Shown here piece by piece: positions 16,282 to 24,657 of a stretch of DNA of 64,000 nt. The notes under the pieces are model-generated. The model was given only the letters and a program-made list of their open reading frames with translations. It did not search any database and was not told the DNA's origin. Every line of letters begins with the position of its first letter. Within the stretch, counting starts at the first letter, position 1. The translations under genes were made by a program, and so were the position numbers. The stretch covers positions 1 through 64,000 of the forward strand of contig NZ_NOIN01000007.1 in NCBI RefSeq assembly GCF_014596565.1, read 5' to 3'. The DNA comes from Pseudomonas sp. PSB18 (GTDB taxonomy: Bacteria > Pseudomonadota > Gammaproteobacteria > Pseudomonadales > Pseudomonadaceae).

Positions 16282-17763
16282 CTAGCGCATCACGAAGGGG
16301 TCAGGCATCGGTGCCTGGGAAAGGTTGATCCACACCGTTTTCAGTTCGGTATAGGCCAGCACCGAATCGATACCGCTTTCACGCCCGTAGCCGCTGTTCT
16401 TGAAACCACCGATAGGCGCCATGGCCGAGACGGCACGGTAGGTGTTGACCCAGATGATGCCAGAGCGCACGTCCCGGGCCAGGCGATGGGCGCGGCCGAG
16501 GTCGCGGGTCCAGATGCCGGCGGCGAGGCCGAACTGCGAGTCGTTGGCGATCGCCAGGGCTTCGGCTTCGTCCTTGAAGCGAATGACCGAGGCCACCGGA
16601 CCGAAGACTTCTTCCTGCATGATCTTCATCGAGTTGCGGTCGCACTCGAACAGGGTCGGTTCATAGAACCAGCCTTCGCCCAGGTTCTGCGGACGTTTGC
16701 CACCGAGACGCAGCCGTGCACCCTCGGCGATGGCATCGGCGACCAGGCCTTCGACCACCGCCAGTTGCTGGGCGGTAGCCATCGGGCCCATTTCGCTGCT
16801 GTCGTCTTGCGGGCTGCCGATGCGGATGCGCTTGGCGCGTTCTTCCAGGCGCGAGACGAACTCATCGTAGATCTCGTCCTGCACCAACAACCGTGAGCCG
16901 GACACGCAGCTCTGCCCCGACGCCGCGTAGATCCCGGCAATCGCACCGTTGACGGCGCTGTCGAGGTCGGCGTCAGCGAAGATGATGTTGGGTGACTTGC
17001 CCCCCAGTTCCAGGGACAGCTTGGCGAAGTTCTCCGCGCTGCTGCGCACCACATGGCGAGCCGTGGCGGCGCCGCCGGTGAAGGCGATCTTGCGCACCAG
17101 CGGATGGCGGGTGAGGGCGGCACCGGTGCTCGGACCGTAACCGGTCACGACATTGACCACGCCTGCTGGAAAGCCGGCTTGCAGGGCCAGGCGCGCCAGC
17201 TCCAGGATGGTCGCCGAGGCATGCTCGGACGGCTTGATCACGATGGTGTTGCCGGCCGCCAGTGCCGGGGCGAGCTTGATCGCGGTCAGGTACAAGGGGC
17301 TGTTCCAGGGAATGATTGCCGCCACCACGCCCATGGCTTCATGCACGGTGTAGGCAAACATGTCCGGCTTGTCGAGGGGCAGGGTGCCGCCTTCGAGTTT
17401 GTCGGCCAGGCCCGCGGTGTAATGGAAAAACTCTGGCAGATAGCCCACCTGGCCACGGGTTTCGCGGATCAGCTTGCCGTTGTCCCGGCTTTCCAGCTGG
17501 GCCAGTTGTTCCTTGTTCTCGGCGATCAGGTCACCGAGACGGCGCAACAACTTGCCACGGGCGGTCGCGGTCAGACCACGCCAGGCAGGGCTCTCGAACG
17601 CCGTTTGCGCAGCCTGGACGGCGCGTTCGACATCGGCTTCGCCGGCATCGGGCAGTTCGGCCCAGGCCTGGGCCAGGGCCGGGTTCAGGCTTTCGAAGGT
17701 CTTGCCGGACAGGGCATCGACCCATTCACCGCCGATGCACATCTGGAAGCGTGCGAGTGTCAT
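16282..17763 (-). CDS. Aldehyde dehydrogenase family protein
   Basis: 493 residues. PWNS at 152-155, catalytic Glu252 in LELGGKSP, nucleophile Cys286 in SGQSCVSGS, and a C-terminal PIGGFKNSGYGRESG block. These place it in the betaine/aromatic-aldehyde side of the ALDH family rather than with GabD. Its ATG overlaps the stop of the hydrolase gene as ATGA, so the two products are made together. That suggests the hydrolase product, or a derivative of it, is the aldehyde oxidised here. Confidence 0.9.
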   Translation of the reverse strand: MTLARFQMCIGGEWVDALSGKTFESLNPALAQAWAELPDAGEADVERAVQAAQTAFESPAWRGLTATARGKLLRRLGDLIAENKEQLAQLESRDNGKLIRETRGQVGYLPEFFHYTAGLADKLEGGTLPLDKPDMFAYTVHEAMGVVAAIIPWNSPLYLTAIKLAPALAAGNTIVIKPSEHASATILELARLALQAGFPAGVVNVVTGYGPSTGAALTRHPLVRKIAFTGGAATARHVVRSSAENFAKLSLELGGKSPNIIFADADLDSAVNGAIAGIYAASGQSCVSGSRLLVQDEIYDEFVSRLEERAKRIRIGSPQDDSSEMGPMATAQQLAVVEGLVADAIAEGARLRLGGKRPQNLGEGWFYEPTLFECDRNSMKIMQEEVFGPVASVIRFKDEAEALAIANDSQFGLAAGIWTRDLGRAHRLARDVRSGIIWVNTYRAVSAMAPIGGFKNSGYGRESGIDSVLAYTELKTVWINLSQAPMPDPFVMR

Positions 17764-18593
17764 GCAACGATCCCCTTTATTGGATTTTGTTGGGCGTACA
17801 CCTTGTCGAGGAACTCCAGCAGCAACTGGTTGACCAGGCGTGGCGATTCCACCGGCATCATATGCCGTTGCTCGGCCAGCACGGCAACGGCGGCACCGGG
17901 AATGCGCGCCGCCAGTTGTTCGGCCATTTCGGGGGTTGAACCGGGGTCCAGCTCGCCGGTGGCGATCAGCGTCGGCGCCTGGATGCTGCCCAGGTCGTCG
18001 GCGCGGTACATGTCCTGGGTGGCGAACAGTTCGTAAGTGGTCAGGTAACCCTGGGGGTCGTTCTTCGCCAGGGTCTGGCGCAGCGCAGCGATCTGTGCCG
18101 GGTTGGCCGCCTGATATTCGCGGCTGAACCAGCGCGACAGTGCCGCTTCGGCGTTGGCGTCCGGGCCATGCTCGGCCGCCTGGGCGGTACGGGCGATGAC
18201 CCCGGCACGTTGCTCGGGGCTGCGGTTGAACACACTATTGAGCACCACCAGGCTTTGCAGGCGTTGCGGGTAATGCAGGGCGAAAGCGCGTGCCACCAGC
18301 CCGCCCATGGAGAAACCGATCACCGTGGCCTGAGGCAGTTGCAGATGGTCGAGCAGTTCCAATAACTGGTCGGCGTAGCCGAGCAGAGCGGTGCCGCTGG
18401 CGGGGCGCGGGCTGGCGCCATGGCCGAGCATGTCATAGGCAATCACGCGGTAATTCGTGGCCAGGCCAACGACTTGGCCGCCCCACATTTCTTTATTCAG
18501 GCCCACGCCGTGGATCAAGACCACGGGCTGGCCTTGGCCGGTCGCCAGGTAACTGGTGCCGGCCGGGGTGAGTTCAGCGGTGAGCCGAATCAT
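17760..18593 (-). CDS. Alpha/beta-fold hydrolase
   Basis: 277 residues, cytosolic. The triad is visible: nucleophile Ser95 in GFSMGG, Asp216 in ATGELDPGS, His244 in EQRHMMP; the oxyanion-hole motif HGVGLN is at 29-34. It resembles the 3-oxoadipate enol-lactonase / RutD group of hydrolases, which cleave lactones, esters, C-C bonds or carbamates. Its place in an oxidative operon suggests it opens the product of the monooxygenase step. The start at 18593 has AGGAG six bases upstream. The 3' end is coupled to the ALDH gene (ATGA overlap). Confidence 0.88.
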   Translation of the reverse strand: MIRLTAELTPAGTSYLATGQGQPVVLIHGVGLNKEMWGGQVVGLATNYRVIAYDMLGHGASPRPASGTALLGYADQLLELLDHLQLPQATVIGFSMGGLVARAFALHYPQRLQSLVVLNSVFNRSPEQRAGVIARTAQAAEHGPDANAEAALSRWFSREYQAANPAQIAALRQTLAKNDPQGYLTTYELFATQDMYRADDLGSIQAPTLIATGELDPGSTPEMAEQLAARIPGAAVAVLAEQRHMMPVESPRLVNQLLLEFLDKVYAQQNPIKGIVA

Positions 18594-18637
18594 GGAGCGC
18601 TCCTGCATGCCTTTTCTTGTTGTGGGGCCGGGCTGGA

Positions 18638-19228
18638 TTACTGCGCCTTTTCGGCGGCCAGTTCTTCCAGATCGATGTAGCGGTTGCCGATGCGTGGATG
18701 CAGGCGACCACCATCGGCGCAACCCAGCACCACGACGATTTCGTCGGCGCGCGGTGCGTCTTCGATCTGCATTTCCAGGGTGATGTAGTGCGAACGCAGG
18801 CCTTCGTCGTCCTTGTGCATCATCGGAATCTGGATCGAGGTGCCAGGGCCGCCGCGCTTGTTGGTGAAGCTCAGGTAGCTCTTGGCCTTGACCGCTTCGC
18901 GGTAATGGTTGCCGAAGCGCAGGGTATGGATCACGGCGGAGGCGTGCTCGATCTCACCGTCGGCGCCGACGACGGCGGCCTTGCCGTAGGCTTCGATTTT
19001 CTCCGCGCCGCCGATGATGCCCACCAGGCGTTCGACCATCAGCGCACCGAGATCGGAACAATTGGCACGGATTTCCGGCTTCAGGTCTTCAACGAAGCCA
19101 CGGCCCAGCCATGGGTTTTTCATGACGACCGCCAGCCCGACCATGGTCACCGGCTTATCCGTGACCTTGCCACCTTCGATAAAGGTTTCCTCGACATAGC
19201 TGACGATCTTGCGAATTTCGAAACTCAT
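18638..19228 (-). CDS. AA_synth (DUF1185, PF06684) family protein
   Basis: 196 residues: IRKIVSYVEETFIEGG, RGFVEDLKPEI, VVGADGEIEHASAVIHTLRF, TNKRGGPGTSIQIPMMHKD and a C-terminal GRLHPRIGNR. This is the family named amino-acid synthesis, whose structural representatives have a variant of the chorismate-mutase-like fold; no reaction has been proven. The conserved Lys, Arg and Asp/Glu residues in the block around residue 145 look like an active site. It is the first gene of the second operon, 42 bases downstream of the operator at 19270-19285, with GGAG six bases before the ATG. By analogy with the trimeric RutC-type proteins of the Rut pathway, it may deaminate or hydrolyse a ring-opened intermediate; this is inference. 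Confidence 0.86.
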   Translation of the reverse strand: MSFEIRKIVSYVEETFIEGGKVTDKPVTMVGLAVVMKNPWLGRGFVEDLKPEIRANCSDLGALMVERLVGIIGGAEKIEAYGKAAVVGADGEIEHASAVIHTLRFGNHYREAVKAKSYLSFTNKRGGPGTSIQIPMMHKDDEGLRSHYITLEMQIEDAPRADEIVVVLGCADGGRLHPRIGNRYIDLEELAAEKAQ

Positions 19229-19269
19229 GGGCTGCTCCGTAGACGGGTGAAAGGTGTCTGTGCGTATGA

Positions 19270-19285
19270 TGGTATACCATAATAC
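19270..19285 (-). promoter_or_regulatory. Candidate GntR operator of the hydrolase/dehydrogenase operon
   Basis: TGGTATACCATAATAC, identical over 16 bases to the site at 11851-11866. The flanks extend the palindrome to ATGGTATACCAT. It lies 42 bases before the AA_synth start codon. Confidence 0.7.
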
Positions 19286-19835
19286 TGTTGGCGCAAGTAC
19301 CTCCGTTGAGTTTGTTCGCGAGGAGACGACAGAAGGCCAGCCTTTGGGGCTGTTTGTAGCGAGACCAGGCTCCGGTACCGCCAGTGAGTACAAATTTCCC
19401 CATTTCAGGGCGGTTGACGGCTATTGCGTGTTTCGTTGCACCGATTCGACTCGTTCCGCTACGCCCTGCAGCGGGCCGAACCAATCGTTTCAGCCCTCGA
19501 ACGGTATTTCAGTCGCCAGAATGAAAATAAATTTCGCTTTGGCGTACATTTACGCCGATTTTTCCAGTTGTATGCGCATATGCCGTGCGTAGGCACAGCG
19601 TTTGCTATGGTTCCTGGGGGGGAAGGCCATCGCATCGACGGCTTTAATAAGCGGAGACATTCATTACGCAGATCTAACCGGCGGCGCACGTCATCCAGAC
19701 GCAAAGGCCACACCAGAGACGGATGTCTATCGAGGTGCTCAGAGAAAACAGGGCTCATTAACGCAAGGCAAGGCCGGACCATTGGAATGACGAAGTAATA
19801 AGAAATGCCGTGTAGAACGCGGCTGGGAGTTGGCT
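19286..19835. other. 550-base gap with no convincing gene
   Basis: This stretch separates the catabolic cluster from the ATP-grasp operon. It is richer in A and T than its neighbours. Short open frames in several phases have no Shine-Dalgarno or recognisable product. I see no clear terminator or RNA fold. The promoter of the ATP-grasp operon must lie here. Confidence 0.5.
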
Positions 19836-21245
19836 ATGCCCCGAGCTTTTTTTGATGAAATGTATGACGCCAAGGGTGACTGCCGCCCGCATTACCAAGC
19901 CTTCGCCCGTTGGCTGGCGGACACGCCGGTCGAACTGCTCGATCAGCGCCGACGCGAGGCCGACCTGCTGTTCCATCGAGCCGGGATCACCTTCACCCTG
20001 TACGGGGACGAGCAGGGCACCGAACGGTTGATTCCCTTCGACATCATTCCCCGCAGCATCAAGGCCAGTGAATGGCAAAAGGTCGAACAGGGGTGCATCC
20101 AGCGGGTCCAGGCGCTGAACATGTTCCTGGCCGACATCTATCACCAGCAGCACATCCTCAAGGAAGGCATCATTCCCGCCGAGCAGGTGCTGGCCAACGA
20201 GGGTTACCAGATTGCGATGCAGGGCCTGAACCTGCACCGGGGCATCTACGCCCATATTGCCGGCGTCGACCTGGTTCGTGACGGTGACGGCAGTTACTAC
20301 GTGCTGGAGGACAATCTGCGCACACCCAGCGGTGTCAGCTACATGCTCGAAGACCGCAAGATGATGATGCGCCTGTTCCCCGAACTCTTCGCTGCCCAGC
20401 GTGTAGCGCCTATCGATCATTACCCGAACCTGTTGCTCGACACCCTCAAGAGTTCGAGCCCTTTGGATAATCCCACCGCGGTGGTCCTGACCCCCGGCCG
20501 CTTCAACAGTGCCTACTTCGAACATGCGTTCCTGGCTCGGGAAATGGGCGTGGAACTGGTGGAGGGCGCCGATCTGTTCGTGCGCGACGACCATGTCTAC
20601 ATGCGCACGACCGCCGGCCCCCAGCAGGTGGATGTGATCTACCGGCGTCTCGACGACGCCTATCTCGACCCGCTGTCGTTCAATCCCGACTCGATGCTGG
20701 GTGTGCCGGGCCTGATCGCCGTCTACCGGGCCGGCAATGTGGTGCTGGCGAACGCGGTCGGTACCGGCGTCGCCGATGACAAGTCGATCTACCCTTACGT
20801 CGACGAGATGATTCGTTTCTACCTCACCGAAGAACCCATCCTGAAGAACGTACCCACCTGGCAATGCCGCAAGCCCCAGGAACTGTCCCATGTGCTGGCG
20901 AACCTGCCTGATCTGGTGGTCAAGGAAACCCAGGGCTCCGGCGGCTACGGCATGCTGGTGGGGCCGGCGGCCACCGCGGCGGAAATCGAAGACTTCCGTG
21001 CACGACTCAAGGCCCGTCCCGAGGCCTACATCGCCCAGCCGACCCTGAGCCTGTCCACCTGCCCGACCTTTGTCGAAAGTGGCATCGCACCGCGTCATAT
21101 CGACCTGCGGCCGTTCGTGCTCTCGGGCAAGGAAACCCGCCTCGTGCCGGGTGGCCTGACCCGCGTCGCGCTTCGTGAAGGCTCGCTGGTGGTGAATTCG
21201 TCCCAGGGCGGTGGCACCAAGGACACTTGGGTAGTGGAGGATTAA
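19836..21245 (+). CDS. Circularly permuted ATP-grasp protein
   Basis: 469 residues, covering the DUF404/DUF407-type circularly permuted ATP-grasp domain: RSIKASEWQKVEQGCIQR, YVLEDNLRTPSGVSYMLEDR, VVLTPGRFNSAYFEH, and the C-terminal VVKETQGSGGYGMLVG and VNSSQGGGTKDTW. It probably forms an amide bond with ATP, the acceptor being unknown. It is the first gene of a conserved three-gene operon with an alpha-E protein and a transglutaminase-like protein. ATG 19836 has GGGAG six bases upstream; an in-frame TTG at 19830 is less likely. Confidence 0.92.
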   Translation: MPRAFFDEMYDAKGDCRPHYQAFARWLADTPVELLDQRRREADLLFHRAGITFTLYGDEQGTERLIPFDIIPRSIKASEWQKVEQGCIQRVQALNMFLADIYHQQHILKEGIIPAEQVLANEGYQIAMQGLNLHRGIYAHIAGVDLVRDGDGSYYVLEDNLRTPSGVSYMLEDRKMMMRLFPELFAAQRVAPIDHYPNLLLDTLKSSSPLDNPTAVVLTPGRFNSAYFEHAFLAREMGVELVEGADLFVRDDHVYMRTTAGPQQVDVIYRRLDDAYLDPLSFNPDSMLGVPGLIAVYRAGNVVLANAVGTGVADDKSIYPYVDEMIRFYLTEEPILKNVPTWQCRKPQELSHVLANLPDLVVKETQGSGGYGMLVGPAATAAEIEDFRARLKARPEAYIAQPTLSLSTCPTFVESGIAPRHIDLRPFVLSGKETRLVPGGLTRVALREGSLVVNSSQGGGTKDTWVVED

Positions 21246-21248
21246 GAC

Positions 21249-22199
21249 ATGCTTTCAAGAACCGCTTCGGACCTCTACTGGATGTCCCGCTACCTGGAGC
21301 GCGCCGAGAACCTGGCGCGCATGCTCGAAGTCAGTTACTCGCTGTCGCTGATGCCCCAGGCCGGGCGCAGCGACGGTCATGCCGAGCTGGCGATGTCGCT
21401 GCTGGCGGCGGGTACACTGGACGACTACAACGCGCGTTATGGTGAGCTCAACAGCGAACACATGCTGCATTTCTTCGCCCTGGATGACACCAACCCCGGC
21501 AGTATCTACAGCTGCCTGCGGGCGGCGCGGACCAATGCCCATGCGGTGCGCGGGCGTATCACCGCGGACATGTGGGAAAACATCAACGCCACCTGGCTGG
21601 AGATGCGCAACATCGCCAGCAATGGCCTGGGCCGCTACGGTATCAGTCATTTCTGCGAATGGGTCAAGGAGCGCTCGCATCTGTTCCGCGGCGCGACGTC
21701 GGGCACCATCATGCGCAACGATGCCTACTGTTTCATTCGCCTGGGGACATTCATCGAGCGGGCGGACAACACCCTGCGCCTGTTGGATGCACGCTACGAG
21801 ATGTTTGGCGAGGAGTCGGAGGAGGTCAGTGACAATTCCGCACGTGGCTACTACCAGTGGAGTGCCTTGCTACGAGCGCTATCGTCGTTCGAGGCGTTCA
21901 ACGAGATCTACCGCAATGCACCGAATGCTGAGCAGGTTTCCGAGATGTTGCTGCTGCGCGCCGACGTCCCGCGTTCGTTGCACGCCTGCATCGAGGAGCT
22001 CGATCAGATCCTCGCCAGCCTGCCAGGCCACAACGGCCGTCCGGCCCAGCGCCTGGCTGCGGAACTGAATGCGCGCCTGCGTTATTCCGGGATCGACGAG
22101 ATCCTGGCGTCGGGCCTGCACCTGTGGCTGACCGACCTCATCGACCAGATCCGTCATCTTGGCCAGACCGTTCACGAGTCCTATCTGGAGGTCGTATGA
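21249..22199 (+). CDS. Alpha-E domain-containing protein (DUF403)
   Basis: 316 residues, almost all helical, recognised by LSRTASDLYWMSRYLERAENLAR at the start and FIRLGTFIERADNTLRLLD in the middle, two Glu-Arg motifs that define the alpha-E domain. It begins three bases after the ATP-grasp stop and overlaps the next start as ATGA, so all three proteins are made together. Its role is unknown; it is assumed to be a partner of the ATP-grasp ligase. Confidence 0.92.
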   Translation: MLSRTASDLYWMSRYLERAENLARMLEVSYSLSLMPQAGRSDGHAELAMSLLAAGTLDDYNARYGELNSEHMLHFFALDDTNPGSIYSCLRAARTNAHAVRGRITADMWENINATWLEMRNIASNGLGRYGISHFCEWVKERSHLFRGATSGTIMRNDAYCFIRLGTFIERADNTLRLLDARYEMFGEESEEVSDNSARGYYQWSALLRALSSFEAFNEIYRNAPNAEQVSEMLLLRADVPRSLHACIEELDQILASLPGHNGRPAQRLAAELNARLRYSGIDEILASGLHLWLTDLIDQIRHLGQTVHESYLEVV

Positions 22200-22993
22200 A
22201 ACTGTCCATACGCCACGACACCACCTACCGCTATGCCGATGAAGTCTGCACCAGCATCCAGTTCCTGCGCCTGACCCCGAGGGACAGTCAGCGCCAGCGC
22301 GTCCTGCAATGGCACCTGGAATTACCGCGCCTGGTGCGCAGCCAGCTCGACCCCTATGGCAACATCCTCCATGTGATGACCATGGATGAGCCCCACGGCG
22401 CCTTGGTACTGACCGCTTATGGCGAAGTGGAAATCCATCAGGCGGTGGAGATGGAGCCGGACTCGCAGTCGCCGCTGCCGTTCCTGCGCACGAGCCGTCT
22501 GACCCAGGCGGATGATGCGCTCAGCGCCTTTGCCATGGCGCAATGTGCAGGACGACGCGATCGTGCTGCACTGGTCGATCTGATGGAGGGCCTTGCGGCG
22601 CGCATGCCCTATAGCCCGGGCACGACCGCTGTCAGCAGCACGGCCGCCGAGGCGTTTGCCGGCGGTGCGGGCGTCTGCCAGGATCATACCCACGCCTTCC
22701 TGGCCTGCGCGCGCAGCCTGGGTATTCCGGCGCGCTATGTCTCCGGCTACTTGTACACCGAAGATGAAACCCATCTGGCGAGCCATGCCTGGGCCGAAGC
22801 CTGGCTGGACGACGGGTGGTACAGCTTCGACGTGACCAATCGCCTGACCCGCCCCGACCGACACTTGAAGCTGGCGGTCGGCCTGGACTACCTCGATGCC
22901 TGTCCGGTACGCGGCATGCGCCGGGGCGGCGGGGCAGAGCAGATGCAGGCGCGGGTGCAGGTGAACTCGATGGTGCAGGTGCAACATCAATAA
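22196..22993 (+). CDS. Transglutaminase-like cysteine protease family protein
   Basis: 265 residues. An N-terminal beta domain (KLSIRHDTTYRYADEV, FLRLTPRDSQ) precedes the transglutaminase core with the triad Cys in GGAGVCQDHTHAF, His in ASHAWAEAWL and Asp in YSFDVTN. Such enzymes cut or make peptide/isopeptide bonds. In this operon it may trim or reverse what the ATP-grasp protein ligates. The start at 22196 is fixed by the ATGA overlap with the alpha-E gene. Confidence 0.92.
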   Translation: MKLSIRHDTTYRYADEVCTSIQFLRLTPRDSQRQRVLQWHLELPRLVRSQLDPYGNILHVMTMDEPHGALVLTAYGEVEIHQAVEMEPDSQSPLPFLRTSRLTQADDALSAFAMAQCAGRRDRAALVDLMEGLAARMPYSPGTTAVSSTAAEAFAGGAGVCQDHTHAFLACARSLGIPARYVSGYLYTEDETHLASHAWAEAWLDDGWYSFDVTNRLTRPDRHLKLAVGLDYLDACPVRGMRRGGGAEQMQARVQVNSMVQVQHQ

Positions 22994-23041
22994 ATCAGAC
23001 ATTCGCTGAAGCTGAAGGCCTCATCGTCGGATCGCCGCCCG

Positions 23042-23130
23042 GAGCAGGCTCGCTCCCACAGGGTCTGGGGGGTATGCAAAAACTGCGTACATCCAAGTCC
23101 AATGTGGGAGCGGGCTTGCCCGCGAAGGCG
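23042..23130. repeat. REP inverted pair, partly degenerate
   Basis: GAGCAGGCTCGCTCCCAC ends near 23058 with a damaged outer flank; GTGGGAGCGGGCTTGCCCG starts at 23104. Confidence 0.75.
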
Positions 23131-23203
23131 TCTGTACATTCGCTACCGGGAGGATCGGCGGTTTATAGTCGACGGCCATGTCACGTTTCCAGGAAGGAGC
23201 CGT

Positions 23204-23701
23204 ATGTCCGAGCCTACGATTACCATCGTCCGTTTCACTGAAGCCCATCTCGACGCAGTCACCGCGCTTTACAACGATCCGGCGGTGACCCGCCAGGTAC
23301 TGCAGATGCCGTTCCAGTCCACCGAAGTGTGGCGCAAGCGCCTGGCGATAGACGATGAGCGCCATGTGAAACTGGTCGCACTGCATCAGGGCACAGTCAT
23401 TGGCAACCTGGGATTGGAGCAGTACTCGCGCGTCCGTCGAGCCCACTGCGGCAGCCTTGGCATGGGCGTTGCGGTCGCCTGGCAAGGCAAGGGCGTGGGC
23501 TCGATGCTGCTGGCCGCCGCGTTGGAGGTGGCGGACAACTGGATGAACCTGCGTCGAGTGGAACTGACGGTGTACGCCGACAACGAGGCCGCCATCGGGC
23601 TGTACCGTAAATTCGGCTTCGAGACGGAAGGTCTGATGCGCGACTATGCGGTGCGTGACGGGCGTTGGGTCGACACCCTGGCCATGGCGCGGCTACGTTG
23701 A
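23204..23701 (+). CDS. GNAT N-acetyltransferase, YhhY/AaaT type
   Basis: 165 residues, one GNAT domain. The acetyl-CoA loop is QGKGVGS at 94-100, preceded by LGMGVAVAW, and the C-terminal LTVYADNEAAIGLYRKFGF block is typical. Overall order and length resemble E. coli YhhY, an L-amino-acid N-acetyltransferase. It probably acetylates a free amino acid or an analogue. The start has AGGAAGGAG just upstream. Confidence 0.88.
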   Translation: MSEPTITIVRFTEAHLDAVTALYNDPAVTRQVLQMPFQSTEVWRKRLAIDDERHVKLVALHQGTVIGNLGLEQYSRVRRAHCGSLGMGVAVAWQGKGVGSMLLAAALEVADNWMNLRRVELTVYADNEAAIGLYRKFGFETEGLMRDYAVRDGRWVDTLAMARLR

Positions 23702-23753
23702 ATCGGTAGCAACTGCCGGCGCTACCGAAACCGGACGCCTGGATACCTGTCGA

Positions 23754-24443
23754 TCAATCCAAGGCAAACGCCACCGCCGCCCGCGCATGCAGGTGGGTGG
23801 TGTCGAGCAGGGGCAGGGCGCTATGTTCGGGTTTGATCAGCAGGCCGATTTCCGTGCAGCCCAGGATGATTGCCTGGGCGCCGCGGCGAGTCAGGGACTC
23901 GATGACCTGCTGGTAGACCTGACGCGATGCCGGGCTGATCACGCCCACGCAGAGTTCGTCATAGATGATGCGGTGCACCGCCTGGCGCTCTTCCGCATCG
24001 GGTACCAGCACGGTCAGCCCTTGGGCACTCAGCCGCTCCTTGAGGAAGTCCTGCTCCATGGTGAACGCTGTGCCCAATAGGCCGACCGTTACGGTTCCCC
24101 CGTCGATGGCGGCCTGGCTAGTGGGGTCGGCGATGTGCAGGAATGGAATCGAAATGGACGACTGGATCTGCGCCGCCACCTTGTGCATGGTGTTGGTGCA
24201 CAGCACCACGCACTCGGCACCTCCGGCCTGAAGGCGTTGCGCGGCATCCACCAGGATGGCGGCGGCATCGTCCCAGCGCCCGGCGTGCTGAGCCTGCTCC
24301 ACCGGGCCGAAATCCACGCTGTGCATCAGCAATTGCGCCGAGCGCAGCGGCCCGAGCCGGTCTCGTACCTGCTGGTTGATCAAGCGATAGTATTCGGCGC
24401 TGGATTCCCAGCTCATGCCGCCGATAAGGCCGATGGTGCGCAT
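23754..24443 (-). CDS. Aspartate/glutamate racemase family protein
   Basis: 229 residues. The two catalytic cysteines of the PLP-independent racemase fold are present: Cys82 in VLCTNTMHK and Cys196 in LGCTEIGLL, with the N-terminal MRTIGLIGGMSWESS. This fits the YgeA / aspartate racemase branch, which interconverts L and D forms of Asp, Glu or other amino acids. GAGGA lies seven bases before ATG 24443; an upstream extension of 34 residues has no support. Confidence 0.9.
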   Translation of the reverse strand: MRTIGLIGGMSWESSAEYYRLINQQVRDRLGPLRSAQLLMHSVDFGPVEQAQHAGRWDDAAAILVDAAQRLQAGGAECVVLCTNTMHKVAAQIQSSISIPFLHIADPTSQAAIDGGTVTVGLLGTAFTMEQDFLKERLSAQGLTVLVPDAEERQAVHRIIYDELCVGVISPASRQVYQQVIESLTRRGAQAIILGCTEIGLLIKPEHSALPLLDTTHLHARAAVAFALD

Positions 24444-24558
24444 TGGATGTCCTCGGGCAATGGCCTGTGTCGACGGGACAGGCCTGCCTGGAGTCTCCAA
24501 TTGTTCAAGTGCGGGGGCCAGCGGAAAATCAACTGTAACGCTCATCTTTCAGGCAAGT

Positions 24559-24584
24559 GTCATGGTGAGGTCCGACAGGTAAGG
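24559..24584 (-). promoter_or_regulatory. CTGTCAG-type motif, weak copy
   Basis: GGTCCGACAGGTAAGG, similar to GGTCTGACAGGTGAGG at 28269-28284, about 125 bases ahead of the racemase start. The left arm is poor. Confidence 0.3.
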
Positions 24585-24657
24585 CGAAAAAAGGGCAGGC
24601 ACATCGATTCCCCGGCAAAGCACTTTTCTGCTGATTGACGATACCTGTCAATGTGCA

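Noticed and set aside
19424..19798. A 124-codon frame in the 550-base gap
   Set aside because: Arg/Ser-rich, no Shine-Dalgarno, no recognisable motif, and overlapped by other equally unsupported frames.
19758..21098. A 446-codon frame opposite the ATP-grasp gene
   Set aside because: Antisense shadow of a conserved enzyme, no motif.
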